Of a DNA stretch of 64,000 nt, positions 1-10,453 are shown one piece after another (within the stretch, counting starts at the first letter, position 1; each line of letters begins with the position of its first letter). Below the pieces are notes generated by a model. The model did not search any database. It was given only the letters and a program-made list of their open reading frames with translations, and had not been told where the DNA came from. Made by a program: the position numbers and the translations under genes. This DNA is from Cryptomeria japonica (taxonomy: Eukaryota; Streptophyta; Pinopsida; Cupressales; Cupressaceae). The DNA is taken from NCBI RefSeq assembly GCF_030272615.1, contig NC_081406.1, positions 233,480,396 to 233,544,395 of the forward strand, in the 5' to 3' direction.

Positions 1-74
1 TTCATTTGCACCCTTCTGAAAGCCAGAAGCTCATTATCCTTAGTGTTAGAGTCAGAAGTTATTGGGGAAATGTG
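1..74 (-). pseudogene. ORF2 fragment of a second B-like element
   Basis: Read on the minus strand this short piece translates to the same peptide as part of ORF2 of element B around 16769-16842 (shared core AFRRVQ and ISPITSDS). The nucleotide match to that stretch is about 93% by eye. The match continues through the target site ATGTG and into an LTR starting at 75, just as at 16843. It is therefore the stump of a paralogous subfamily II element that continues to the left of the window, not a gene. Confidence 0.7.
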
Positions 75-839
75 TGTTGGAAAATGCACACTCCAATGAG
101 AAATTGTAGGTGATTGAAGGTTTTTTCATTGATGGCAACCTTACAATCATATGTTACCGGCAGGCACCGGCACTGGCAGACTCTACACCGACATACAGTT
201 CACCAGCACTGAAAAGATTGATTACCGGCACCATGGCTGACAGGAATTTTGTTTAATTATATTTTGTATTTAATTATAAAATCTTTTTGTAAACCGACAT
301 GGTGGATTGTAATAAGACTCATATAAGTATGAGATCTTGTAGATCATTTAGAAGAAAGAGTATATGGGTAGACTATTGCAGACCTTATGTGCGAATTGTA
401 AGGCAGATTTTGGATAAGGGTTTATGATTATTACAGAGCTTAAACTGGTACTAAACCTGGCATAGCAGATGCTGATCTAAAGCAGTACATGACATTGGAT
501 TTGTATAATCCATTTTTGTAAGTCAGTGAGACTTCTTTTGTAACTGAGCAGTGAGCTCTAGGCACTTGGCCTTCCTACATGTACAAGCCCCTATTGTAAC
601 AGTAAGCAAATATTGTGGCTCACAAATCCCATCGAGCTTTTTCCCACACTGGGTTTCATCATTAAAAATATTATGTTATGGTGTTTTTCATGTTGTGGTT
701 GTTACTCTTATTTACTGCATTAATTTTGGTTTACCGGTACACAGTTTTGGAATTGCTTTCATATAATAAGTTCAGAAAATTCATTAACCGGTCAGATAGT
801 GATTCACCCCCCCTCTCAGTATCTTTGGGAATCCTAACA
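75..839 (+). repeat. 5' LTR of element A (subfamily I)
   Basis: It begins TGTTGG and ends CCTAACA, giving the short inverted termini usual for Ty1/copia LTRs. It is directly followed by the primer-binding site. A TATAAG motif at 322-327 is a plausible U3 promoter. Near the 3' end lies the C-rich tract followed by CTCTCAGT that recurs at the end of almost every LTR in this window. Length is 765 bp. Confidence 0.88.
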
Positions 840-841
840 AT

Positions 842-853
842 TGGTATCAGAGC
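842..853 (+). other. Primer-binding site, initiator-Met tRNA
   Basis: TGGTATCAGAGC, two bases after the LTR end, is the complement of the 3' end of plant initiator methionine tRNA. It is the usual priming site of plant Ty1/copia elements. Confidence 0.92.
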
Positions 854-910
854 TTGGTTCTCTATTTTCATAACCCTAACACATTTAGGAAGATTTTGAC
901 ACCAGTAGAG

Positions 911-1965
911 ATGGAAAATTTGAGAAAGCAATTGGAAACAACTCTTTCAAACTATGATGCAAAAAAAGTGAATAATATCAAACTTAAAGATGATCTGAAG
1001 GCTGCACAGGATATCATTCAAGGACTTCAAGAGAATTTCACTATTGCAAGAAACAAAATAAGAAAACTTTGTGAAAATATGCAGAATGATGATGATGAAA
1101 AAGAAACTCTTAATGATCTGGTGAACAAACTAAGACAAGAAAATAGTATAATGAAGAATGAGATGCAGGATATGACTATGAGATTTTGTAAAGAGATTGA
1201 AAATCAAAAGAAGAATGAAGATGAACTGACTAGAAGAATCAATGATGTTGCAAATGAAAATCTAAGACTCGGTCATGAGAATGATATGTTAAAAATAGAT
1301 CTAATTCACTTAGAACATGACAAAACTGAACTCATGAGATAGAAAGATTTCTTCGAAAATGAATTGGCTACTACAAATCAACACAAGGAGAAATTCAAGA
1401 AAAGTTTAGAAGAACTTGATGACATGCTAAAGAATTAGAAACCTAATGGTGATACAAATGGCCTTGGCTTTGAACTTGGTGAAAGCTCTGGTACTGTAAA
1501 CAATCATTCTCACAGCAAACAAGTAAGACAACCTAATGCTTACAAATTTAATGGGAAATACTTCAACTGTAACAAGTATGGTCATAAAGCAAATCTATGT
1601 AGATCTAGAAATTATCAGAACACTAATACACCCACTGGTCAATGTTCTAAATGCAACAAAGTTGGTCATAATTCATAAAATTGCAAAATGAATGTAAGAT
1701 GTTATATTTGTGGAAGATTTGGACATCCATCTAATCAATGCAGAACACATAAGCTATTCAAAAAAATAATGTGACTTATTATGCTTGTAACAAAATTGGA
1801 CACATTGCAAAATTTTGTAGAAGTAAGACATCACCAGCAAATAACAAAGGACCCAGCTTGAAAGGTAAAGAAAAACTTGAAGAGGTAAAGCAATAATTTT
1901 CAAAGCAATGGATCCGAAAGTCAGATCAGAATGTTGATGGGAATACTCCTCGACCGGCAGAATAA
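911..1965 (+). pseudogene. ORF1 of A: coiled-coil and zinc-knuckle gag-like, broken
   Basis: The start chosen is the ATG opening MENLRKQLE, which aligns with ORF1 of elements D and G. Residues 1 to about 175 are rich in K, E, L, N and Q with heptad spacing, so they should form a long coiled coil. Four CCHC zinc knuckles follow, but the first has lost its first Cys (Y in its place), and a deletion removes bases between the third and fourth. In-frame stops occur at 1340, 1436 and near 1676. The stop at 1436 is shared with element D. The end at 1963-1965 is chosen because all subfamily I copies have a stop there. By analogy with gag it would bind and package RNA, but no capsid domain is recognisable. 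Confidence 0.75.
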
Positions 1966-2158
1966 AGTATCACTCCACCAGCAGAAGATTCTTCATCTAA
2001 ATGAAGGAAAATCCTTTGGGGGTATGGCAACTAATTGAAAACATGCTAATTTACCCTCGGTTGATGGTGAGAAGTTGAATTACTTCCTTACTGGTAGATG
2101 AGTTAACTTTTTGACTTAACTGGCAGTCATTAAATGTGGCAGTTGAAAGAAATAAAAT

Positions 2159-2308
2159 TATAAAGCAAGTGTTTTGGCTCCTTTTTCATTCACTGAGCAT
2201 TCAAATCTCCAGAGAGCGCAAAAATCCTGAGCGAAGGGATCCACAGTGAAAAGTGAAGCAATTCATCCAAGCAATTCATCCTAAAGGCAGATTAAGGTAT
2301 TTATAACT
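2159..2308 (+). promoter_or_regulatory. TATA-like motif and leader before ORF2
   Basis: TATAAAG at 2159-2165 lies 144 bp before the ORF2 ATG. The same motif sits at nearly the same distance in elements D (143 bp) and G (147 bp). The leader between them is also conserved, including CTGAGCATTCAA and GGTATTTATAA just before the start. This suggests an internal promoter and 5' UTR for ORF2, although it could be only a conserved part of a spliced or reinitiating transcript. Confidence 0.4.
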
Positions 2309-5300
2309 ATGGCTTCTTCATCTATACCTGAATTCATTGCAAACCCTATTGTGATTGAAGTTATTAAGCACCCTAGAGCCGTGTTCAAACTTATTCCCAA
2401 AATTGTGAAGAAAGATGATACCCTAGGAGCATTTTCGAAAATACCTAAGGGAGTAGTTTATGCAGAGGATCCTAGAATGTATATACATTGTCATGTTGAG
2501 GAACTAGGAAATAATGAACATGTATAGGACTATAATCTGTGATACAAATGGTAATATTAAACTGGAACACAAGATAGTGGAAACCCTAGGCTTTGTGGAC
2601 ATTCTTAGTATCCCTGATTTTCCTAAAGATGTGATAAGAATAGTCTTGAGCATAGTTCATGGAGAGTTATTTTGGTTGGAGTCCATCCATAAGATTACTA
2701 AAGAGGTAGTTAGGACAATAACAGGCTTACCTTCCACCGATAATAGGCCTGACACAACTAATAAAGTTTCAAATGACACTGTGATGACCTTAACCGGCGC
2801 AACATTTGACAAAAGATCCCTAAGAGTCAATGATGTGAAGGACATCAATGTTAGATTTGTCAGTATGATTCTTGATTATAAGGCTACACATGCAAACAGA
2901 CTAAACTCTGTCTCTAGTTTATGTATTAAAAGTGCATATGACATGATGAATGACAATGCAAGAATTGATGTATGTGAATGGCTTAAAGATGAACTGATAG
3001 ACAACTTGAAGAAAATCAAAGGTGATAAGAAGGGAACTTTCAGATTTGGTAACTTGCTTGTGTTCTTAATGCTATACATTACCAAGGAAATACCCGGTAT
3101 TTGTAGGAAAGACTTTGGTTTTGATTTACAAGTAGGAAAGCAACTATTAGACATACTAAACAACATGGGAGATGATAGAGAGAAAAATATAAATGAATAT
3201 TTTCAAACCTTGAAAGCAAGAATGAAGATAATAATAAGGCTATCTCAAGCAATTGTTGATAAGTATCAAAAGGAGATATGCTTTGTGATAAAGAAAGATG
3301 AAATCTAGATGGAGGCAATTGTCCTTAGAACTATTTGGGTTACCGAGATGGGATATGAGACAAATGAAAACATAATTGAAACTTATGCAAAAGCCCTCTT
3401 AGAATCCCCTAAGGAACTGAAAGAAAAAGTATTTGGCAATGTTGAAACAATTAAAAGTGGCATTCAATCTTAGAAAAGAGTTAAGAAAACTGAGTAGATA
3501 GTTAGGAGAGGTTCAAGACAAGCAAAAGCAATAAAGGAAGATGTTTTGAATAAAACTGGTATTAAGGAAAGTGAACTAGAAGGAATTCAACTAGAAGCAC
3601 ATCTTTCACCGATTGCTACTTCTTCTGACAGTGAGATACCCACTGAGTTCAAAAGGGTAGAAAGAAAAAGAAAACCCTCACCGATATCCTCACCTACACC
3701 CAGAAGGACAAGACAAAAGCAACAGGCAGTTAGGCCTCCGGCTAAGAAATTAACACCAAAGAAAAGAAAAGAAAGATAGGTTATTCCACCATTTGATAAA
3801 CTTCTGAATGAAATAACTGAGGATGGGAAATTGAAAAACATCAGTAAGTTATATAACACACTATCAAATCATGAAAAGGAGAGCATAGAAAATAGTGTAA
3901 TCTTACACTTAGACATTTATAAGAAATTTCTGATGGAAGTTGTGGATGAGATACCCAATGACTTATACAGAAGGTTAGAAGCTAGAATGGTAGCTATTGT
4001 TGAATTAGATAAGAAAATCAAAATAGAAAAGCTACTTGCAGTTCACCCAGTGAACTCCACACAAGAAATTGATGAGCTGATCAGTGAAGCAAACCGGACA
4101 GTATTCTCAACTGGACATCGACATGTTGCACTTATGGCAGGTACAGTAAATGAAATAACAAAAGAGACAACAGATCAGTGGGATATATTTTTTGTTGAAA
4201 AAGAGAAACAAGAAGAGATAAAAAGACCAAACACTATCAGAGTCTACCAAAAGGATAAGGGGAAAGGTAAGGTCAATGGACCTCCAAGCCTAAAAATAAC
4301 AGAAAATTTACCCCCACCAACCTCTGATACTCCACCAGTACAAACTGATGACACACAACTGGCAACAAAGAGTATGGAAACACCACATGAGGATGCAAAT
4401 CCTAATTTAGAGGTGTTATACACAATGAACATTGACACAAAGGAAGTCAATATTGTGGTGGACAAGGAAACAATTGAAAAGAAGGATGTGGCAACTGAGC
4501 CACTGGCAAAAAATGTTGAAGCTGGAAACATTGGAATTGGGGAACAACAACAAACTGAAAAAATAAATGAACCACTAGTTACTAGAAAGGTAGATACCGC
4601 AGGTGTGCATACTAATGCATCTCCAGAACCACCGACAACCACTAAAACTAGAATACCTACTGAGTCACTGATAGTAGACAACACAGAGGTAAACAAAGAA
4701 AATCCGACAGTGGACACTACAAGGAAATCTTCAGAAGTACAAATAGACACACCTTCAGGAAAGGACACTGAGAAACTAGTAGAGTAAATAGGTTCATACT
4801 GAGGAAAACATTGAGCAACAGGATCCTTCATAGATAGTGCCATCGACTACATCTGACAAGCCTAAGCCTTTGGTAGCTAAAATGCAAACACAAACTGACC
4901 CTCCAGAGAAAGAGCAAAGCAAAGCTATCACAACCACCGACGGATTACAAATTGTGAGAACAGTTGGATAGTCATCCGGCACATCAATGACTGAATTTAG
5001 GCCAACAAATATAACAGAGGTACTCTTGGATTCAATAAAGAAAATAACAGAGTGTAATGCACAAGCTTATAAGGCTATAGATGACACTTTACCAATTTTG
5101 AAGATGATAGCTCCAAAGTGTAACATAGATAATAAAGATTCTTTGAGCCAATTAGACACATTGTCTAAGTATATAACAAGCAACCTAATAACACTAGACC
5201 AGATAAATGAAGATACATTCAAAGAGAAAATGAATAAGGAGGAAGAAAAATGCTTTGAGGAAATAGTGAAGAAGAATAAGGAACAAATGGAAAAGTTATT

Positions 5301-5799
5301 ACCAGCATTAGGAGAAACAATTTTGGATTTCAAGAAACTATACTGCAAAACTGATATTTTCACAGAGGACATAGATTTAGAGATTAGCAAAGCACAAAAA
5401 GAAATCAACAATATTGCTGACAACTTAATAGGAACATTAGATTCATTTTTGGAAGTTGAAAAGAATATTGCAGTTCTTGAGGAGAAAATTGAAAAGTTAG
5501 AAAAAGATAAAGAAAAGATAAATTTTAAGGCAAAGGATTTAAAATAAAAACTAGGCCCTAAACTGGATTACCTCATTTCCTTGAGAAAAGAAATTTATGA
5601 GGCTTTGGTTCTAGGACTTAAGACACCGGAAGAGAAAATACACATACTCACCGATACAATTCACAAAACAGAAGCAGCAATAAAGCACGGCGAAAGGTTT
5701 AGCAATAGTCAAAATTTTGCATTGGTGGACATCTATCAGATTGTAACCCACCGGTTACAAGGATCTAGGCAGGAACCACACTCCATTGAGAGTGAATGA
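2309..5799 (+). pseudogene. ORF2 of A: large protein of unknown function, broken
   Basis: About 1,163 codons, starting at ATGGCTTCTTCA (MASSS). I do not recognise the family. The order of parts is: an N-terminal domain (about residues 1-330) with the motif HKITKEVV..ITGLPST and a conserved GTFRFGNLLV; a basic stretch rich in KRKPSP and RRTRQKQ; a second conserved domain near KLLNEIT and ILHLDIYKKFLMEV; a Thr/Glu-rich linker; and a C-terminal coiled coil ending HRLQGS. There is a frameshift near 2514. In-frame stops include 3306 (TGG to TAG in WMEA), 3777 and 4785. No signal peptide or membrane segment is evident. The ITKE..TGLP motif faintly recalls the plant mobile domain, which is only a hint. 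It occupies the place of pol or of the env-like ORF of Sireviruses. Confidence 0.7.
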
Positions 5800-5819
5800 T
5801 AGCCTTTGTCATTGATGCC

Positions 5820-6001
5820 AAAGGGGGAGTAGTGGAGATGAGAAAAATGATCAGAAGGAAGACATCATCAGCTCAAGGGGAGCACACATTTTGATAACAC
5901 AGTTTTGATAAGACATTTTGGCAGATTCTTTTTGGACAACATTTTTGGACACCTTTTGGATTTTTCTCATGAGTGTTTCCATCAATGCTAAAGGGGGAGA
6001 T
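5820..6001 (+). other. Multiple polypurine motifs before 3' LTR of A
   Basis: AAAGGGGGAG occurs at 5820-5829, a weaker CAAGGGGAG near 5876, and the terminal AAAGGGGGAGA at 5990-6000, one base before the 3' LTR. Repeated polypurine tracts upstream of the 3' LTR are a reported hallmark of the Sirevirus branch of Ty1/copia. Confidence 0.75.
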
Positions 6002-6265
6002 TGTTGGAAAATACACACTCCAATGAGATATTGTAGATGATTGAATGTTTTGTCATTGATGTCAACCTTACAATCATATGTTACCAACAAGCACTGACAC
6101 TGGCAAACTCTACACCGACATACAGTTCACCGACACGGAAAAGATTCATTATCGGCACCATGGCCAACAGGAATTTTGTTTAATTATATTTTGTATTTAA
6201 TTGTAAAATATTTTTGTAATCCAACATGGTGGATTGCAATAAGACTCATATAAGTATAAGTATGA
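6002..6265 (+). repeat. Truncated 3' LTR of element A
   Basis: It matches the first 250-odd bases of the 5' LTR at 75, with a 6-bp insertion near its end. It breaks off at ATGA (6262-6265). That tetranucleotide is also present in both parental LTR sequences at the join, so the junction probably arose by a microhomology-mediated deletion. Confidence 0.85.
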
Positions 6266-6839
6266 ACTCAAGAATGCATCTACTATGCCAAATAGAGTTC
6301 CAGTTCTGGTTCTGCTCTGTACCGGTTCACAATCTTGAACTATTACCAGTATTACTTCTCCTCCAAGAGTGCTTTCCTATCTATCTATAGAGCATTTCCT
6401 GATACAATGTTTGCATACAAAAATGATCTCCATACATATAATTTGCATCACACTTCTGCTATAGTTATTCACTTATTACATCATTCTCTCATTCGCACCC
6501 TATATACCTTCTTTGAAAATTGACTTAGCAGACTGACTTATATAACTATAATATATGATATTCCTTATGTTAGCTTACAATGAATTTACAAAGAATATTC
6601 AATGTGGGCCTCAACAATAACTACAAAATCATTTACTAAAATAAATCGTTCTTGATGTCGGCTTCCTTGAAGTACTGATGTCAGTGCCGGTGTAGCCCTG
6701 AATGCTTCCAATGTCGATATTTGCCTGTATATGCCTCCTAGTGCTGGTTTGAGACTTCCATCAAGTCTTGTTGCCTTCTATATGATCTTGTTGCCATCAA
6801 TGATAACAAAATAAATCCAATGAGTTTCAATTGCCAACA
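6262..6839 (-). repeat. Partial 3' LTR of element B
   Basis: It matches 20860-21447 of the intact LTR and ends CCAACA on the plus strand, directly next to the inverted polypurine motif. The other part of the LTR was lost in the junction with element A. Confidence 0.85.
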
Positions 6840-6975
6840 ATCTCCCCCTTTGGCCTTGATGGCAACCATGTGAAAAATGGATTCCCTGTCGGTGTGCTCC
6901 CCCTTAGAAACATGCTTTAACTGATAACATATTCCCTGATATTTTTCACAAATTTACATACTCCCCCTTTGACAT
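6840..6975 (-). other. Multiple polypurine motifs of element B
   Basis: Read on the minus strand there are three GGGGGAG-type purine runs: next to the LTR (6840-6853), near 6898 and near 6961. The spacing resembles that in elements A, C, D and F. Confidence 0.7.
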
Positions 6976-7025
6976 TAATGCCAAAGATCAGTGAAAGAAC
7001 AAAAAATGAAAGAATACAGTTAGAG

Positions 7026-8445
7026 TCATTTGAGCTTAGTCATCTTTAAAATTTCTGGGTATGTCGTTTGCAACAACTGAAGATATGTGTCCCAGCTTGA
7101 TTTGAAAGTGTCTGATACCGATGCAAGTCCACTGAGTAAGTGGGCAAGTGATTCCTTCTCCTGGGTATCTACCGATGTGGGCTTGGCTAGCATGTCGATG
7201 CATTCTCTCTTGTGAACACCCAAAGAGTCAAGTCTTGGACTCACTAGTCCTCTTAAATTTCTTGCTCTCCTCAATATTTTATCTTTTTCTTTCTCAAACG
7301 AAAAAACTTGGTTCTCCAAGGACAAAATTTGTCCATCAACAGATGTAGTTAGTGTAGTTAGCCCATCAAAAGAGTTAGCCATTTTGTCATATAATTCTTT
7401 CTAGCTGTCATTTACATTGACTGTTTGACTTCCCAAATTACAACATACTCTGTAGATATTAGTACATTGTTTCAAACAAACCTCAATAGAGATAAGTTTG
7501 TCCTCTATCTTCTTCTTCTCATTTTCTCTAAGCTGATCAAAAAATGCTCTTTTAGCTGCAAAGAAACTCTCCAAAGCCTGTCGGTCTGCAATCTTTCTCA
7601 AGGATTGATAGTTATTTGATATGTGTTCTATTAAAGCTTTGAGCTTAATGAAAGGGCTTGCTCCATCCTCTATCTAACAGTCAAACATTATTTTGTGTAA
7701 TATAGAGACAGATTGATCAATTAACCCTTTGTCTACAATTCCTTCCTTTAACAATTTATGAGTGGCCATCATCATTAGTTCTGTTGGACTTAACTCGGAA
7801 ATTGATTTCTTCTAGACCTAAGAAGTGTCAATTGCCAAAACTCTTGTTGATGAATCTGTTTTGCTTGCCGGTATGGACTTAGTTGATTTAACATTGTCCA
7901 TATCAACCTCTTTTGCACCGGTGGCTTCGCCACTTGGTGCAATGTCGATTACTTTTGGTGGAGTATTATCCAAAATGTTTACAGTGTCCTGTACACTCTC
8001 TGTGACTGTCGGTTGTGAATGTGTGCCTTTAGTTACAACCGGTTGTGATGTGTCAAAATTGGAGTAGAACTGCCTAAAATACCATTTTCTTTTGATTTGG
8101 TAGGAATTGTAGAGGATGTTGCCTTTCCAAATTCCTCCTGAGATGTGAGAAATTCTGGGTTTTTTCTGAAAGAATTTTGTCCACCCATTACTTGTCTCAT
8201 TTACCACCTCATGCACTCTACCCTACATAAGACTTATCTACCGGTTTTTACTACAAAAAATTGTCCTATTAGTAGTATCTATACATCTTTTCATCTCTTC
8301 ATTATTTATAGTGCCACATTTTTCCAAAAGTGCAAATTTTTGTCCACCTGTTACTTGTCTCATTTACCATCTCATTCACTCTACCCAAAATAAGGCTTAT
8401 CTACCGATTTTTACTACAAAAAATTGTCCTATTAGCAGTATCTAT
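7026..8445 (-). pseudogene. ORF2 of B, C-terminal part
   Basis: Minus-strand codons 8216-7818, 7601-7401 and 7382-7026 all lie in one frame, separated by in-frame stops. The last 118 codons contain a coiled coil followed by RGLVSPRLDSLGVHKRECID and end in YPEILKMTKLK. They match the C-terminus of ORF2 in element C (37049-37348) at well over 50% identity by eye. The part upstream is the Thr/Ser-rich linker. The reading frame is interrupted at 8445 by the gypsy element and resumes at 16288. Confidence 0.7.
8177..8445. repeat. 164-bp direct tandem duplication inside ORF2 of B
   Basis: The segment 8177-8340, starting TGTCCACC, is repeated from 8341. The second copy is cut at 8445 by the gypsy insertion and finishes after 16282, where CATCTTTTCATCTGTTC matches 8284 onward. 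The duplication therefore predates the gypsy insertion. Confidence 0.85.
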
Positions 8446-9699
8446 TGTAAGGTAGAAAATCGAACCCTAAGTGTTTCCCCCACTCCAAGGAGAGAGAAAG
8501 GAGGTCACTAGGGTTGACGGTTTTCACTTAGGAGAGACTTTACATTCAAAAGAGGGGTTGAAACCCACAAGATCCAATCCCACACAATGCAGGATTGAAT
8601 TCTAAATGAGTTTCAAGGGTTGAGACATCAAGGATACCCTCTTTTGTAAAGAATGTAGATAGAAGGATTGAACTAGGAGTACATGTGAAGTAGGAAAGAT
8701 TTGCTTATAAATGGAGATAGGGACACGGGATGAAGCTACGGACTTGAAATTAGCAGTAAAATGTTGAGACGATGCTATCTTGCAAATTTGAGCGAAAGTT
8801 GACAGGACGATGGTGTCCGGAGTGCACACGGTCCTCCGAAAAATCCGCAAAACGAAGGGGGATCTATTCGTCTCTGCACAAGGATTCCAGATCTTCAATT
8901 ACAGCCGTGTACCTGCAACCTACACATAGAAAAGAGAGGACGATTGGGGGGTTAGGGATTAGGGGTTTGCCTTTAGGTCAAACCCCAGTTTTGGAATTAA
9001 CCAAGAAATGAGAATGTTGTAAATGTAAATGTTTGTAATGTAAACAAGTACTGATACCTTGTTGTAAGAATGTTTGTATTCTTACATGCGAAGGTGTAAT
9101 GAATGTTGTATTTTGTATGTTGTAGGTGATCTCCTCTTCAATGATTGAATCCTTGTCTTGAATGCAACACTTAGCCTTGAATAGAGACTTAGAATGCTCA
9201 ATTGCTTGAAGGAATGTTTGAATGCTTGAATGTTTGAATGTTTGAATATCGCTTCCACCTCTTGCACACATATGTTTTTCCTCCCTTTTTTGGGAGAGGA
9301 AATGTAGTTTATATACTTGTCAATTAGGGTTAGGAGACTGATTTTTCCGACCTTAGGCCGACCTAGGAGAATTATTTTCCAATTTGCAAGCTTAAAGACC
9401 CGATGCCCAACAAGAGACCGGGCCCAAAATAGGGCCAGGGACTAGGGCGCTGGGCGCCATGGTCCTACGGGACCAGGGTGCTAGGCACCATGGTCCTAAA
9501 GGAGCAGGGTGCTGGGCGCCATGGTCCCACCTCTCGGGACAGCAGGGTGCAAGGAAGGATCAGGCTAAGGTGCAGAAATATGCAGTTTTTGATGTCGCAA
9601 ACAGGTTTCAGGGTCTCCATTCAGATTCAACGTCGCACCACCATCGTGAACACCCAAATGTAGTTTAAATTGCAAGTGTCACAATTTTAGGATGCTACA
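8446..9699 (-). repeat. 3' LTR of the gypsy element
   Basis: On the plus strand it begins TGTAAGGTAG and ends GATGCTACA. It matches 15091-16282 closely. It is about 62 bp longer because of a small tandem expansion near 9447-9540. It contains the motif GTGCACACGGTCCTC near 8820. Confidence 0.92.
9447..9540. repeat. Three GC-rich 32-bp repeats in the gypsy 3' LTR
   Basis: Three units of the form GTGCTGGGCGCCATGGTCC lie in tandem here, against a single unit at the same place in the other LTR (about 16092-16125). Each unit has the small palindrome GGCGCCATGG or a variant. The expansion explains the length difference between the LTRs. Confidence 0.8.
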
Positions 9700-9720
9700 T
9701 TTAGCCCCCACTTTAGTGGG
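9700..9720 (-). other. Polypurine tract of the gypsy element
   Basis: On the minus strand CCCACTAAAGTGGGGGCTAAA runs up to the 3' LTR. The same tract stands next to the related LTR ending at 47626. Confidence 0.8.
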
Positions 9721-10453
9721 AGTATAAGTGTACGCCCATACTTCTGGTAAAGTACAAGGAAACAACATTGAAAGACTTTCACCACGTCAAGGAGGCAAGA
9801 TACACCAAGCCCCCAGTGGACTAAATATCTTATGACTTCGATTGACAAAGTAAAAGGGAAGATCACGAGGGAGAACCATGACTGCTAGTATTAAGGTTCC
9901 CTCACTATGAGTCATGCAAGAAAGATATAAAAAAATTTCAAGGCAAAGCTAAATTTGTCAAGAAATTTTCAAGTATCTTGAAGAGATATGAACGGGGTGT
10001 ATGCCCCCCTACATTAAAGCTATCACACACGCCTCATCGGGGGTGATTGCTTTAAGGTAGTGATACATATAGGAAATGAGAAGGGAAAGGAGCACGTTAT
10101 CACAAGGATTTAGCCCCCAAGTGTGAGATAAACCCAAGGATAATAGACACAAAACACAAAGCACAAGGTGACTTCGCTTTCCTTGGGGTCAGTATGCTAG
10201 ATGATAATTCATGTATATCATATGTATGTATGCATAATTGTTCTTCATTCCCCAATCAAGGAAGGTCACCTAGAAGAAGGGAACACATGTGTCTTTTGAG
10301 TCAACATGAGAGAGACCAAAAGAGATCTCAATGCTTTGCATCATCCTCAAGTAGACAACACTAAGGACAACAAATAGAAGAATGAGAATAACACATAGAA
10401 GAAGTAACAAAAGAGATCAAGAGAGGAGGAGAGAGTCTGCTATGCTAATGAAA
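9721..10453 (-). other. 3' untranslated region of the gypsy element
   Basis: About 730 bp between the end of the gag-protease frame and the polypurine tract. I see no coding frame or domain in it. Reverse transcriptase and integrase would be expected on this side of protease in a full element; they are absent. Confidence 0.6.

Larger units (their letters stand above)
75..6265 (+). mobile_element. Element A: pol-less copia-like LTR retrotransposon
   Basis: The element has a full 5' LTR, an initiator-Met primer-binding site, a zinc-knuckle gag-like ORF1, a spacer, a long ORF2, repeated polypurine motifs and the first 264 bp of a 3' LTR. The 5' flank ATGTG (70-74) matches the target duplication of the solo LTR at 16843-17613. 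The 3' LTR stops at 6262-6265, where it is fused to a minus-strand LTR of element B. Over about 255 comparable bases the two LTRs differ at roughly two dozen positions by eye, so the insertion is old. No polymerase-region domain is present in its 5.2-kb interior. Confidence 0.85.

Noticed and set aside
4244-4843. Long minus-strand frame opposite ORF2 of A
   Set aside because: A shadow of the Thr/Glu-rich linker of ORF2; similar antisense frames occur over the same linker in D and C.
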